Origin: Enterobacteriaceae endosymbiont of Donacia sparganii
GTDB taxonomy: Bacteria > Pseudomonadota > Gammaproteobacteria > Enterobacterales > Enterobacteriaceae
Direction: 5' to 3'
Length of the DNA: 64,000 bases
NCBI RefSeq assembly: GCF_012569045.1
Contig: NZ_CP046196.1
Location: forward strand, 358,860 to 422,859
Both the position numbers and the translations under genes were made by a program. Under the pieces are notes generated by a model. That model was not told the DNA's origin. It saw nothing but the letters and a program-made list of their open reading frames with translations, and did not search any database. Shown piece after piece: positions 9,825-20,744 of the stretch; position 1 is the stretch's first letter, and each line of letters begins with the position of its first letter.

Positions 9825-11372
9825 TTATTTTACCATATCTTTTAAAGAAAAATCTTTTATACGAAATCCTAATAAAAATAATATAAATATATATAATACA
9901 AAAATTAAAAAACAAATACTTAATAAACAAAACATACGTATTTTAAAAGGAGATAAAATTAACCATTTTTCAGATATTATTTTAGAAATAAATAATAAAA
10001 ATATACTTAAAATAATTGTTACTATAGTAATTCGAGATAAAAAATTTAACCAGCCAAATTCTGGTTTATAAATATTTCTTTTAACTAATGTTTTAAATAA
10101 TAAAATAACATTTAAAAATGCTGCAAAACATATAGAAATAGGAAATCCTATATGATGTAAGAAAAAAATAAAAATAGGACTAATTAATTGAGTAATAATT
10201 AAAACAAATATATTAATTTTAACAGGTGTTTTAACATCCTGTCTTGCATAAAAACCTATAGCTAAAACTTTTGCAATTATTAAAAATATTAATCCAAATG
10301 AATATATAATAATATTTATTTGTGTCATTAATACATCAAAATAAGTAAATGCTCCATATTGAAATAAAGCAATTAATAATGGTTTAGATAAAAATCCTAA
10401 AATTAATGAACTAGGAACTATTAATAAAAAACATAAACGTAATCCTATATCCATTAATTGATTATATTCTTTTTTTTTATTTTGATTAAAAGCATCAGTT
10501 AAAGCAGGTAATAAAACTATTGTTAATGCAATTCCAAACATACTTATAGGTAATTCCATTAAACGATCAGCATAATAAATCCAAGTAATTGATCCTGTAA
10601 TTAAAAAAGAAGCAAAAGCAGAATTAATTAGTAAAGATATTTGTGTAGCTGTTACACCAATAATTGCGGTACCCATTTTTTTAAAAACTCTTAATACTCC
10701 TTTATCAAATTTTTTAAAATTAGGTATAATTAACATATTTATTTTTTTTAAATAAATTAATTGATAAAAAATTTGTAATAATCCACCAATTAATACAGCC
10801 CATGCTAAAATTAATATTGAAGGTTCTAAAATATTAGGAAATATTATAATTAATAATATCATGCTTATATTTAATAAAATAGGAGTTATGGCTGGTACAA
10901 AAAAATTTTTCCAAATATTTAAAATTGAACTAGCTAATGAAGATAATGATACTAATAAAATATAAGGGAATGTCATTTTTAATATTTTTGATGTAAGTTT
11001 TAATTTATAATCTGTATTAACAAATCCAGGAGCAATTATAGAAATAATAAAAGAAGAAAATATTATTCCTAATACTACTATTATAGAAAGTATGATAATT
11101 AATATACCTGAAGTAGAAGCAATAAAATTTTCTGTATCTTTTTTACTTCTTTTATTTTTATATTCAGCTAATATAGGAGTAAAAGCTTGAGAAAATGCAC
11201 CTTCTGCAAATATACGACGTAATAAATTAGGTAGTTTAAAAGCTATAAAAAAAGAATCACTATAAATTCCTGCACCAAAAAATTTTGCTATAAGACTATC
11301 TCTAATAAAACCTAATAATCTAGAAAACAACGTTATTATACTAACTGTCGTTAATGACTTTAATAAATTCAT
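9825..11372 (-). CDS. murJ: Lipid II flippase MurJ
   Basis: 515 aa (E. coli MurJ 511). Inner-membrane MOP-family protein that flips lipid II outward for peptidoglycan synthesis. It has about 14 hydrophobic segments. Conserved motifs include TLFSRLLGFIRD near the N-terminus and YADRLMELPISMFG in the middle, with charged residues known to be essential in the E. coli cavity. The 222-nt gap between murJ and the downstream suf operon is plain A/T-rich DNA with one imperfect inverted repeat at about 9703-9742. Confidence 0.94.
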   Translation of the reverse strand: MNLLKSLTTVSIITLFSRLLGFIRDSLIAKFFGAGIYSDSFFIAFKLPNLLRRIFAEGAFSQAFTPILAEYKNKRSKKDTENFIASTSGILIIILSIIVVLGIIFSSFIISIIAPGFVNTDYKLKLTSKILKMTFPYILLVSLSSLASSILNIWKNFFVPAITPILLNISMILLIIIFPNILEPSILILAWAVLIGGLLQIFYQLIYLKKINMLIIPNFKKFDKGVLRVFKKMGTAIIGVTATQISLLINSAFASFLITGSITWIYYADRLMELPISMFGIALTIVLLPALTDAFNQNKKKEYNQLMDIGLRLCFLLIVPSSLILGFLSKPLLIALFQYGAFTYFDVLMTQINIIIYSFGLIFLIIAKVLAIGFYARQDVKTPVKINIFVLIITQLISPIFIFFLHHIGFPISICFAAFLNVILLFKTLVKRNIYKPEFGWLNFLSRITIVTIILSIFLLFISKIISEKWLILSPFKIRMFCLLSICFLIFVLYIFILFLLGFRIKDFSLKDMVK

Positions 11373-11557
11373 ATAATTCCTAAAAATAATAGTTTATTAT
11401 ATAAATAAATTATTTTAATAAAAAATTCAATATAATAAATTATTTTCTTTTATAAAAAATATTTTAAAAAATATTTATTTTAATAAAATTTTTTAATAGA
11501 TATTTATTTTTTATAAATTTTAATTTATTTAATAAGATTTTTCATAGGTAATATATT

Positions 11558-12151
11558 ATGAATATAAAAGAAATATCTAGAGCAAAACTTCCAACAAAAT
11601 GGGGAGAATTTATTATAATAGGTTTTGAAGAAATAAATACAGGTAATAATCATATTGCTTTAATATATGGATTAAAAAAAATATATAAAAATTCAAGTAT
11701 ATTAACAAGAATACATTCAGAATGTTTAACAGGAGATGCTTTTTTTAGCTTACGTTGTGATTGTGGTTTCCAATTACAATTAGCTTTAGAAAAAATTTCT
11801 AGAGCTGATTGTGGTATATTAATTTACCATAGACAAGAAGGTAGAAATATTGGTCTTCTAAATAAAATTAAAGCATATAATTTACAAGATCATGGTTTAG
11901 ATACTGTAGAAGCTAATTATAAATTAGGTTTTCATGCAGATGAAAGAAATTTTATTTCTTGTATAAATATATTAAAAATATTAGGTATTTTGAATATTAA
12001 ATTATTAACAAATAATCCTTATAAGATTAATATTCTAAAAAAAAATGGGATAAATGTTATAAGTAGAGTTCCATTAATTATAGGTTGTAATATATATAAT
12101 TATAAATATTTAAATACTAAACATCTAAAATTAAAGCATATATTAAATTAA
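11558..12151 (+). CDS. ribA: GTP cyclohydrolase II
   Basis: 197 aa (E. coli RibA 196). First step of riboflavin synthesis: opens GTP to the diaminopyrimidine product with release of formate and pyrophosphate. The three zinc cysteines are in [15 protein letters not shown], followed by [11 protein letters not shown] and TNNPYKI. It is transcribed away from murJ, with an AGGT element upstream of the ATG. I see no FMN riboswitch. Its 3' end overlaps that of sbcB by 9 nt in convergent orientation. Suggests the host may receive riboflavin, if the other rib genes exist elsewhere. Confidence 0.95.
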   Translation: MNIKEISRAKLPTKWGEFIIIGFEEINTGNNHIALIYGLKKIYKNSSILTRIHSECLTGDAFFSLRCDCGFQLQLALEKISRADCGILIYHRQEGRNIGLLNKIKAYNLQDHGLDTVEANYKLGFHADERNFISCINILKILGILNIKLLTNNPYKINILKKNGINVISRVPLIIGCNIYNYKYLNTKHLKLKHILN

Positions 12152-13567
12152 TATATTTAATAAATTTTTTACATATTGTAACAAATTTTTTAAAATTATA
12201 ATTTTTTTATTACAAAATTGATTTTGTAAAAGTTTTTCAATTTTTGAAATATAATTATTTAGGAATTTTTTATTAAAAATATTTTTTTGATATATATTCC
12301 ACTGTTTCTGTTCTATTTTATTTAACATAAATGGGAAATTTCTTGCTTTATATTTAAATAATAGAATATTAGCTCTTGTATCTCTAAAAGAGAGTTTATT
12401 AAAATTTATATTAGTAAATTTTTTATTACATATTTGTTTGAATTTTAATAAATCTTCATTAGGAAAAAAATTTTTGTATAGTTGTTGATCTACATTATAA
12501 ATATTTGTTTTGTTATTTAATTTATGAAAATTAATTAAATTTAATTTAATAATTTTTTTTATTTTTAAAAAATTTTTTTTAAATAGTATAAAATTATTTA
12601 TATAAAACGTAATATTGAATTTTAAACGTTCAATATCTGTTTTTTTTAAAATATTTAAAGGCATTAATAATGGAGATTTACTAAAATTAATAGATTGTAT
12701 ATATAAAAAAATATATTCTTTATTTAAAGTTATTTTATTTTTAAAAAATTTTAAAAAATTATTTATATTTTTCATTAAATTAAAAGAAATTAATATATTT
12801 TTATTTTCTGGATGCCAAAATAATGGAGTAATACAATTTATATTATTATTTTTATTTTTATAAAAACTACTAATATGTATTAAAATTTGAATTTTTGATA
12901 AATTTATTAATTTTATTAATTTTTTTTTATTTCTAAATTTTAAAAAATATTCATATAACAATGGTTGTTTTTGTTTTATTAATCTAGTTATAGATATTGT
13001 AGTATATACATCAGATAAAGCATCATGTGCTTTATAATATGGAATTATATTATTTAAAATAGCTATTTTTTCAAGATTAAATATTGGAACATTATTAATT
13101 TTAGGCCAAAAAATTCCATTAGGTCTTAATACATAACATGCTCTAACTAAATTTAATATATCCCAACGACTATTATGGTTTTTCCAAAACCAACTATATG
13201 AATCTAAAAAATTACGATAAAATAAAAATTTACTAAATTCATCATCAAAATTAATATTATTATATCCTAATATACAAGTATTAGGATATAAAAATATTTT
13301 ATTAATATAATTAGCAAATTCATTTTCTTTAATTCCTTTAGAATTAGCAATATAAGGACTAATATTATGAATAATAATAGATTGCGGATCAGGTAAATAA
13401 TCATTAGGTATTTTACAATAAAGTACTATAGGTGAATTAATTATATTTAAATTTATATCAGTACGTATACAAGCAAATTGAGCAATTCTATCTTTTTGGG
13501 GATTTAACCCAAAAGTCTCATAATCATAAAATAAAAAATTAAATTTTAATTTTTTTTTCTTTAACAT
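12143..13567 (-). CDS. sbcB: Exodeoxyribonuclease I
   Basis: 474 aa (E. coli ExoI 475). Processive 3'-5' single-strand DNA exonuclease of the DnaQ superfamily. Exonuclease motifs are intact: YDYETFG near residue 18, NFDDE near 108 and the HDALSDV motif near 185 with catalytic His and Asp. The SH3-like and C-terminal helical parts are diverged but full length, ending near the E. coli position. With recBD it makes DNA end processing a retained repair function. Confidence 0.93.
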   Translation of the reverse strand: MLKKKKLKFNFLFYDYETFGLNPQKDRIAQFACIRTDINLNIINSPIVLYCKIPNDYLPDPQSIIIHNISPYIANSKGIKENEFANYINKIFLYPNTCILGYNNINFDDEFSKFLFYRNFLDSYSWFWKNHNSRWDILNLVRACYVLRPNGIFWPKINNVPIFNLEKIAILNNIIPYYKAHDALSDVYTTISITRLIKQKQPLLYEYFLKFRNKKKLIKLINLSKIQILIHISSFYKNKNNNINCITPLFWHPENKNILISFNLMKNINNFLKFFKNKITLNKEYIFLYIQSINFSKSPLLMPLNILKKTDIERLKFNITFYINNFILFKKNFLKIKKIIKLNLINFHKLNNKTNIYNVDQQLYKNFFPNEDLLKFKQICNKKFTNINFNKLSFRDTRANILLFKYKARNFPFMLNKIEQKQWNIYQKNIFNKKFLNNYISKIEKLLQNQFCNKKIIILKNLLQYVKNLLNILI

Positions 13568-13623
13568 AGTATATAATACTATTATATTATTAATATTTTT
13601 ACAATAATTATTATATAAATTAT

Positions 13624-13708
13624 GGTGAGATGGCCGAGTGGTTTAAGGCGCATGCCTGGAAAGTATGTATATGGAAACATATCAGGGGTTCGAATCCCTT
13701 TCTCACCG
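13624..13708 (+). tRNA. serW: tRNA-Ser (anticodon GGA)
   Basis: An 85-nt class II tRNA with a 7-bp acceptor stem (GGTGAGA / TCTCACC), D-arm, anticodon loop reading TGGAAAG, a long variable arm and a TTCGAAT T-loop. It aligns directly with E. coli tRNA-Ser(GGA). The discriminator is G and the terminal CCA is not encoded. A run of seven T lies shortly downstream (from about 13721) and may end the transcript. Confidence 0.96.
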
Positions 13709-13766
13709 AAAAATTATATATTTTTTTATAAAATATTAAATATTTTTTATATATGTAATATAAAAT

Positions 13767-14333
13767 ATGCTTGCTATTAATATTGCTAAAATAATAAATA
13801 AATACGGTTATTTTATTATATTATTAAGTTCTTTAGTTGAATGGGAAACATTTATTATAATTGCTGGAATGTTAGCTCATAAAAAAATATTATTTTTAAA
13901 TAAAATAATCTTTATTACTATTACAGGTTCTATCATAAGTAATCAAATATTATTTTATTTAGGTAAAAAATATAGTAAGAATTTTTTATCTTTTTTTAAA
14001 AATTATAATTTAAAGATTCAAAAATACCGTAATTTAATTCTTAGCTATCCCTATTTATTTATTATCTTTACAAGATTTATTTACGGCTTTAGATTAATAA
14101 GTCCCATTACAATGGGTATTATTAATATTTCTAATATAAAATTTTTTTTATTAAATGTTATTGGTGCTGTTATTTGGACTATATTTTTTACTATTACTGG
14201 TTATTTTTTTGGAGAAATTATATCTACTTGGATAAAAGATTTTACTAAAATTATTAAATATATTTTATATATTATTTTATTATTTATAATACTTAAAATT
14301 TTATTTAAAATAATAAAAAAATTATACTTTTAA
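13767..14333 (+). CDS. yohD: DedA-family membrane protein, YohD type
   Basis: 188 aa (E. coli YohD 192). Small inner-membrane protein with about five hydrophobic segments. The family motifs SLVEWE (acidic residue near 39) and TRFIYGFRLISP match YohD more closely than DedA or YqjA. DedA proteins are linked to proton-dependent membrane homeostasis and lipid flipping; the specific job of YohD is not established. It follows the tRNA and converges with nuoN with only 3 nt between stops, so transcripts must run into each other's genes. Confidence 0.82.
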   Translation: MLAINIAKIINKYGYFIILLSSLVEWETFIIIAGMLAHKKILFLNKIIFITITGSIISNQILFYLGKKYSKNFLSFFKNYNLKIQKYRNLILSYPYLFIIFTRFIYGFRLISPITMGIINISNIKFFLLNVIGAVIWTIFFTITGYFFGEIISTWIKDFTKIIKYILYIILLFIILKILFKIIKKLYF

Positions 14334-14336
14334 TAT

Positions 14337-15809
14337 TTAAATAAAAATTTTAATATATTGAATAATAAATTCAGGATATAAACCTATTATTATAGTCAAT
14401 ATACTTAATATTAATAATATATTTTTAATAAAAAAATAATTTTTATTTTTTATTTTAGTAAGATAAATATCTTTATTTATTTTAGATGGATTTAAATATA
14501 AACTAATAATAATACGTAAATAATAATATAATCCTATAGAACTTCCTAAGATAATAGCAGCAGTTAAATACCATATTTTAATTTTTATACTTAATGCTAT
14601 TAAATAAAATTTAGATATAAAACCTATAGTTATAGGAATCCCAGCTAAAGATAATAACATAATAGTTAATGTAAAAGTTAATATTGGATCATACCAAAAT
14701 AATCCACGATAAAAATATAATTTATCTATATTTTTTTCTTGTAAAGTTAAACTAGAAAATAAACTTATTACTCCTAAAATACCTAAATTATTTATTATAT
14801 AACCAATAATATATATACCCATCATTTCTAAAGAAATTAAATGTATTTTATATTTTTGATTATAAATTAAAATTATAAACATATAACCAATATGAGCTAT
14901 AGACGAATACGCTAATAAACGTTTAATATTATTTTTTGTCATAATACCCATAATATTACCAAATATAATTGATAATATTGAAATTAAAATTAATATTTTA
15001 TATAAAAAATATTTATTATTATTAATTTTAGAACAATAAATTAAAAATTTTACTAAAAATATAAAAATAGATGATTTACTAAATGTATTTAAAAACATTG
15101 TAACAGGTGTAGGTGCACCTTGATAAACATCAGGAGTCCATAAATGAAATGGAACTATAGATAATTTAAATCCTAAACTTACAAAAATTAAACATAATCC
15201 AATTATAGTTAAATAATTAATTAAAAATTTATTATAAAATAAATAATGATTTAATAAAAATATGAAATTTAAACTACCATTATCTAAATAAATAAAAGAT
15301 ATTCCCAGTATTAAAAATGATGATGCTATTGTAGATAAAATTACATATTTAATACTAGCTTCTAATGAATATTTTAATTGAATATTATAACTTATTAAAC
15401 CAAATGTAGGAATAGATATTAATTCAATACCTATTAACATAGAAATCAAATTATTTGAATTTATTAGAACCATACTACCTAGAGTTGATATTATAATTAA
15501 TATATAAAATTCGTCTTTATTATATTTTAAAGTAGATAACCATTGATATGATATTAAACATATTAAAATATTGTTACAAATTAATATAATTATATAAAAT
15601 ATAGAATATGTATCATTTAAAAATAAAGAATTAATTAAAAAATTATTATTTTTTGTATAAATAATAGATATTATCGTTAATATAAATCCTAAAATTGTAA
15701 TAATTAAACTTGTTAAATTATTTCTTTTAATTGATATTTTTATTAATAAAATTATTATTAATGAAATAATAGTAATTAAAGGTACTAATGATATTAATGA
15801 TTTAGTCAT
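14337..15809 (-). CDS. nuoN: NADH-quinone oxidoreductase subunit N
   Basis: 490 aa (E. coli 485). Antiporter-like proton-pumping subunit in the complex I membrane arm, with about 14 transmembrane helices. The pump lysine motif LGFKLSIVPFHLWTPD is present and so is the following lysine helix (NTFSKSS). Last gene of the nuo operon, starting 51 nt after the nuoM stop. Confidence 0.95.
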   Translation of the reverse strand: MTKSLISLVPLITIISLIIILLIKISIKRNNLTSLIITILGFILTIISIIYTKNNNFLINSLFLNDTYSIFYIIILICNNILICLISYQWLSTLKYNKDEFYILIIISTLGSMVLINSNNLISMLIGIELISIPTFGLISYNIQLKYSLEASIKYVILSTIASSFLILGISFIYLDNGSLNFIFLLNHYLFYNKFLINYLTIIGLCLIFVSLGFKLSIVPFHLWTPDVYQGAPTPVTMFLNTFSKSSIFIFLVKFLIYCSKINNNKYFLYKILILISILSIIFGNIMGIMTKNNIKRLLAYSSIAHIGYMFIILIYNQKYKIHLISLEMMGIYIIGYIINNLGILGVISLFSSLTLQEKNIDKLYFYRGLFWYDPILTFTLTIMLLSLAGIPITIGFISKFYLIALSIKIKIWYLTAAIILGSSIGLYYYLRIIISLYLNPSKINKDIYLTKIKNKNYFFIKNILLILSILTIIIGLYPEFIIQYIKIFI

Positions 15810-15860
15810 AAAAAATTTCTATTTTATTTAATTAATTTTGTGTAAAATTATATATAAATT

Positions 15861-17381
15861 TTATTTATAATTAGTTAATATAATCCTATTATATATACTA
15901 CTCATAGTTGAGTCTGATATATTTAAAATAATTTGTGGATAAAATCCTAAAATTACTAATAAAATTACAAGTGTAAAAATAATAATTTTTTCTCTTAATA
16001 ACATATTTTTTATAAAAATATGTATTTTAGTTTTAGAACCATAAAAAATTTTTTGTATCATATTTAATGAATAAATACTAGAAAATAATAAACTAAAAGT
16101 AGCTATACTTGTACATATAGGATATGAATGAAAAGTTCCTAGTAATATTAAAAATTCTCCTATAAAATTTCCTGTCCCAGGTATCCCAATACTAGCAAAA
16201 GCAAAAAATAAAAATAATCCTGGTAATATTTTTATATAATTCCATATTCCTCCCATTATTTTAATATTTCGTGTTTTGAGTCTTTCATATATTTGCCCAC
16301 AAAGAATAAATTGTGCTGCAGCAGAAATTCCATGTGATATCATTTGTATTATAACTCCTTGATAAGCTATTTTATTATGACTATAAATTCCCATTAAAAT
16401 AAATCCCATATGAGATATGGAAGTATATGCTATAATTTTTTTAATATCTGATTGTGTACAAGCCATCCAAGAACCATAAAATATACCAGACATCCCTAAT
16501 AATATTGCAATAAATGAAAATTTTAAAGATGATATAGGAAACAAAGGTAAAGTAAATCTTAATAATCCATAAGCTGCTGTTTTTAATAAAATACCTGCAA
16601 GATCAACTGATCCAGCTGTTGGAGCTTGACTATGTGCTTCAGGTAACCAACCATGAAAAGGTATTATAGGCATTTTAACAGCAAAAGCAATAAAAAAAGA
16701 TAACATTAATAGAAATTCTGTTTGTAAACTTAAGTGATTTTTTAATAAATAACTATATTCAAAAGTTAATATACCAGTTAATGTTTGATTTAAAAAAACT
16801 AAAGATAAAATTCCACATAACATTAATAAACCGCTAGATTGAGTATAAATAAAAAATTTAGTAGCAGCTTTAATACGACTATGTCCTTTGATTCCTTTAT
16901 GTCCCCATAAAGAGATTAAAAAATACATAGGTATTAACATAATTTCCCAAAATAAAAAAAATAAAAACATATCTACAGATAAAAATACTCCAATAACTCC
17001 ACTTAAAATCCATAATAAGTTTAAATGAAAAAAACCATGCCATTTTTTAACTTCATTCCAAGAACATAAAACAGCCATTATTCCTAATAATCCAGTAAGA
17101 TTAATCATTATTAATGATAATCCATCTATTGCTAAATGGAAATGTATTCCAAATCTTGGTATCCAATTTAATATAAATTCTGAGATCCATAAAGGATATA
17201 TAAATGATATTTTATCATTTAAATGATATATATATAAAATATATTCTAAAATTGATATAAAAAAAATACAACTAATAGAAATCAGAGATATCCAACGAGG
17301 TAATTTAAAATTTATTTTTTCACTTTGCCAACAAATTATACCACTAATAAAAGGAACTAATATTAACCAAGGTAATAACAT
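15861..17381 (-). CDS. nuoM: NADH-quinone oxidoreductase subunit M
   Basis: 506 aa (E. coli 509). Antiporter-like proton-pumping subunit of the complex I membrane arm, about 14 helices. Signature AFAVKMPIIPFHGWLPEAH with the central lysine, and the stretch running from SQAPTAGSVDLAG to KTAAYGLLRF, are almost identical to E. coli. Situated 61 nt after nuoL. Confidence 0.96.
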   Translation of the reverse strand: MLLPWLILVPFISGIICWQSEKINFKLPRWISLISISCIFFISILEYILYIYHLNDKISFIYPLWISEFILNWIPRFGIHFHLAIDGLSLIMINLTGLLGIMAVLCSWNEVKKWHGFFHLNLLWILSGVIGVFLSVDMFLFFLFWEIMLIPMYFLISLWGHKGIKGHSRIKAATKFFIYTQSSGLLMLCGILSLVFLNQTLTGILTFEYSYLLKNHLSLQTEFLLMLSFFIAFAVKMPIIPFHGWLPEAHSQAPTAGSVDLAGILLKTAAYGLLRFTLPLFPISSLKFSFIAILLGMSGIFYGSWMACTQSDIKKIIAYTSISHMGFILMGIYSHNKIAYQGVIIQMISHGISAAAQFILCGQIYERLKTRNIKIMGGIWNYIKILPGLFLFFAFASIGIPGTGNFIGEFLILLGTFHSYPICTSIATFSLLFSSIYSLNMIQKIFYGSKTKIHIFIKNMLLREKIIIFTLVILLVILGFYPQIILNISDSTMSSIYNRIILTNYK

Positions 17382-17442
17382 AAGAAAATTTCCTAATTAT
17401 ATTTTTTATTATTATATATATAAATTTAATTTTATTATTTAA

Positions 17443-19311
17443 TTAATTATTAATTAATATTATTAAATATATAATAATTAGTATTAATCCTAAATACATT
17501 GTTGATACATACCAACGAATATATCCACTTTGACTTATTAATAATATTTTTCCTGTTTGATTTATAATTTTTATTATTAAAAAATCTATGAATTTAGAAA
17601 TAGGATCATTTTTGATAATTGATAATATATTTATAAAAATATTTACAAAAAATTTTTTATAAAAAAAATCTATATAACATCCATTTAAAAAAAAATGATT
17701 TATAAAATAAAAATTATAACAATAATTTTTAATAATTTTTTTAATAAAATTTTTATTTTTAATATAAAAAAAATATGAAATAAAACTTATTATAAATATA
17801 AAAATGGATATTAATCCTAATATATGATAATAATTATGATTAATTAATAATATTTTATTAGGTAATAAAAATTTTTTTTTAATTGGTAATATTTTTATTC
17901 CAATATAACTTGATAATATACTTAGTATTATTAATGGAAAATTATGTGTAAAATAATTTTTTCGTATAGTAATAGAAAAAATATTTTTTTTACCATAAAA
18001 TATAGTATAAAACATACGTATAATATATAGAGAAGTAAAAAAACTACCCATTATACCAATAATAAATAAAAAAATATGTTTATTTATTATAATTTCATAT
18101 AAAATTTTTTCTTTAGTAAAACTACTCATAGTAATAAAAGGTAAAGATACTAAAGATATAGAACCAAATAAAAAACAATAATATATCAAAGGAGAATATC
18201 TTTTTATTCTTCCTATTTTAAATATATTTTGTTCATTTTTACATGAAGTAATAATAGATGCAGTACATAAAAAAAGTAGTGCTTTAAAAAAAGCATGTGA
18301 TATTACATGGAATAAAGCAGCATACCATGAATTAATTCCTAACGCTAAAAACATATAACCAATTTGACTCATAGTAGAATAAGCTAAAATACGTTTAATA
18401 TTATTTTGAACTAGAGCAGATAATCCAGATAATAATAATGTTATTGAACCAATAATACTAATTAAAAAAAGTATATTATTATTCATCAAAAATAATATAT
18501 TATTGCGTAAAATTAAATAAATCCCAGCAGTAACCATAGTAGCTGCATGTATAAGTGCAGATACAGGAGTTGGTCCAACCATAGCATCTATTAACCAAGT
18601 ATTTAATGGAAATTGAGCAGATTTACTTAATGCTCCTATAATTAACATTATTGATATTATTTTTAAATAATATGATTTATAATAAATAGGAGATGATGTT
18701 ATTAAATTTGATATTTCTAAAAAATTAAAAGTATTAAATATTTTAAATATTAAAAAAATACCAATAATTAGAAAAATATCACTAAAACGAGTTATCAGAA
18801 ATGCTTTTATAGCAGATAAACCATTTGAAGATTTTTTATAAAAAAATCCTATTAATAAATAAGAACATACTCCAACTCCCTCCCAACCAAAAAACATTAA
18901 AACAAAATTATTAGCTAAAATCAATAATACCATATTTGCAATAAATAAATTAGTATATGCAAAAAATTTAGAATATTCTTTTTCATTTTTCATATACCAA
19001 ATAGAAAATATATGTATAAAAAAACCTACCCATGTTATAAGAACTAACATAGTTAAAGATAACATATCTAAATAAAGATCAAAATTAATATATAAATTAT
19101 CAATATTTAATATTTTCCATAGAGATTGTTTATATGAAAAAATTCCATTTTTAATAAAAATATATCCTATTATTGATGCAATAATTGCACTTATTCCTAT
19201 AGAACTAACTCCAATTATTGAAATTTTATTTTTGTTAAAATAATTTGGGAATAATGATAAGATTAAAAAACTAATTAATGGTATTAAAATAATTAAAAAA
19301 AGAAATTTCAT
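17443..19311 (-). CDS. nuoL: NADH-quinone oxidoreductase subunit L
   Basis: 622 aa (E. coli 613). Distal antiporter-like subunit; its long C-terminal amphipathic helix runs along the membrane arm. The motif SKSAQFPLNTWL with the proton-channel lysine and GPTPVSALIHAATMV are intact. Its ATG overlaps the nuoK stop by 4 nt (ATGA), indicating translational coupling. The C-terminal third is much less conserved than the core. Confidence 0.95.
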   Translation of the reverse strand: MKFLFLIILIPLISFLILSLFPNYFNKNKISIIGVSSIGISAIIASIIGYIFIKNGIFSYKQSLWKILNIDNLYINFDLYLDMLSLTMLVLITWVGFFIHIFSIWYMKNEKEYSKFFAYTNLFIANMVLLILANNFVLMFFGWEGVGVCSYLLIGFFYKKSSNGLSAIKAFLITRFSDIFLIIGIFLIFKIFNTFNFLEISNLITSSPIYYKSYYLKIISIMLIIGALSKSAQFPLNTWLIDAMVGPTPVSALIHAATMVTAGIYLILRNNILFLMNNNILFLISIIGSITLLLSGLSALVQNNIKRILAYSTMSQIGYMFLALGINSWYAALFHVISHAFFKALLFLCTASIITSCKNEQNIFKIGRIKRYSPLIYYCFLFGSISLVSLPFITMSSFTKEKILYEIIINKHIFLFIIGIMGSFFTSLYIIRMFYTIFYGKKNIFSITIRKNYFTHNFPLIILSILSSYIGIKILPIKKKFLLPNKILLINHNYYHILGLISIFIFIISFISYFFYIKNKNFIKKIIKNYCYNFYFINHFFLNGCYIDFFYKKFFVNIFINILSIIKNDPISKFIDFLIIKIINQTGKILLISQSGYIRWYVSTMYLGLILIIIYLIILINN

Positions 19312-19610
19312 CCATTCATCTCGCTAATTGAATCAATATTAATATTATTTTTATAATAATATAATTTAATTAATAGAATTAAACTTACACAAATTTCTAT
19401 AGCTGATATACTAATTGATATTATATACATAATTTCTCCTTCCGTTTGTTTCCAATAATTACCAGAAATTATACATGATAATGCAGAAGCATTTATCATT
19501 ATTTCAGTACAAATTAAAATATATAACATATTACGTCGAATTATTATTCCAGTTAATCCAATAATAAATATTATAATTATAAACATTAAAACATGATATA
19601 AAGGAATCAT
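19308..19610 (-). CDS. nuoK: NADH-quinone oxidoreductase subunit K
   Basis: 100 aa, the same length as E. coli. Three transmembrane helices carrying the two buried glutamates of the proton pathway, in ICTEIMINA and SISAIEICVS. Starts MIPLYHVL, as in E. coli. Overlaps nuoL by 4 nt. Confidence 0.95.
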   Translation of the reverse strand: MIPLYHVLMFIIIIFIIGLTGIIIRRNMLYILICTEIMINASALSCIISGNYWKQTEGEIMYIISISISAIEICVSLILLIKLYYYKNNINIDSISEMNG

Positions 19611-19650
19611 TTTATATTCTTCTTTTATTTTTAAATATTTAATAATAATT

Positions 19651-20151
19651 TTAATTAATTTTTCTTTTTCCTATATGTAAAACAATGATTATTCCTGATA
19701 GTAAAAGTATTGATACTAATTCTACAATAATTTTATATTGTGTAAATAAATTTATACCAATATCTTTTATACTAATAAAATTAGTAGTGATATATTTTTT
19801 ATTATATAAATTACTTAAAATATAAAAAATTAGTATTAAAAATATTAAAGTTAAAAATAAAATAATTATTAAAAATAATATTTTTTTTAAAAAAAATTTT
19901 TTTTCTTCTAATTCAATATTTTTATAATTTAAGAACATTAAAAAAAATATAAATAATACAACAATTGCTCCTGCATATATAATAATTTCTAATGCACCAG
20001 CAAAATAATCTCCTAAAATAAAAAATATACATGATATTGAAATTAATGAAATTAAAAAATATAATAATGTATAAATAGGATTAATACTAATAATAATTAA
20101 AAATGTAAAAATTATTGATATACATCCTAATATATAAAACATTATTTCCAT
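19651..20151 (-). CDS. nuoJ: NADH-quinone oxidoreductase subunit J
   Basis: 166 aa (E. coli 184). Five-helix membrane subunit next to NuoK and NuoA. The conserved helix-3 segment FFILGDYFAGALEIIIYAGAI is recognisable. The C-terminal part is shortened relative to E. coli. Separated by 25 nt from nuoI and 40 nt from nuoK. Confidence 0.92.
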   Translation of the reverse strand: MEIMFYILGCISIIFTFLIIISINPIYTLLYFLISLISISCIFFILGDYFAGALEIIIYAGAIVVLFIFFLMFLNYKNIELEEKKFFLKKILFLIIILFLTLIFLILIFYILSNLYNKKYITTNFISIKDIGINLFTQYKIIVELVSILLLSGIIIVLHIGKRKIN

Positions 20152-20176
20152 ACATAAGACCTTTTTAAAATTTAAA

Positions 20177-20719
20177 TTATGGTAATATATTTTTTATATC
20201 TACTTCGATACTGGAATCTTTATTTATATTATTATGATTATTTTTAATATTGACTCCTGAAATATTATAAAAATTATATTTAATATCTTTTCCTTGATTA
20301 TTAATTAACAAATTTTTTTTTTCATATATTAAATCTTTTCTATTAAATTCACATAACTCAAAATCTGGAATTAATTGTATTGCTCCCGTTGGACAAGCTT
20401 CTTCACAAAATCCACAAAAAATACATCTAGACATATTAATTCTGAAAAATTCAGGGTAAGATCGTCCATTTTTCTTTATTTTTTTTTTCAAAGTTATACA
20501 ACCAACAGGACAAGAAACTGCACAAAGATTACAAGCAACACATCGTTCATTATTATCTGAATCAACTGTTAATATAATTCTACCTCTATATCTTGGTGGT
20601 AAATAAATTTTTTCTTCTGGATACATTATAGTCTCTCTTTTACTAAAGAGATTAATAAAAACTAAAAAAATACTTTTTACCTGACTTATTAAATCTATAA
20701 AAAATTTTATAATTTTCAT
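20177..20719 (-). CDS. nuoI: NADH-quinone oxidoreductase subunit I
   Basis: 180 aa, as in E. coli. Ferredoxin-like subunit holding two [4Fe-4S] clusters (N6a and N6b) that pass electrons towards quinone. Both motifs are complete: [15 protein letters not shown] and [14 protein letters not shown]. The first ~30 residues form the helix lying on the membrane. Followed by nuoJ at 25 nt. Confidence 0.96.
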   Translation of the reverse strand: MKIIKFFIDLISQVKSIFLVFINLFSKRETIMYPEEKIYLPPRYRGRIILTVDSDNNERCVACNLCAVSCPVGCITLKKKIKKNGRSYPEFFRINMSRCIFCGFCEEACPTGAIQLIPDFELCEFNRKDLIYEKKNLLINNQGKDIKYNFYNISGVNIKNNHNNINKDSSIEVDIKNILP

Positions 20720-20744
20720 AATTTTATTTTTTTTAAAAATATAG

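Noticed and set aside
11373-11557. FMN riboswitch before ribA
   Set aside because: None of the conserved FMN aptamer segments is visible; the region is plain A/T.
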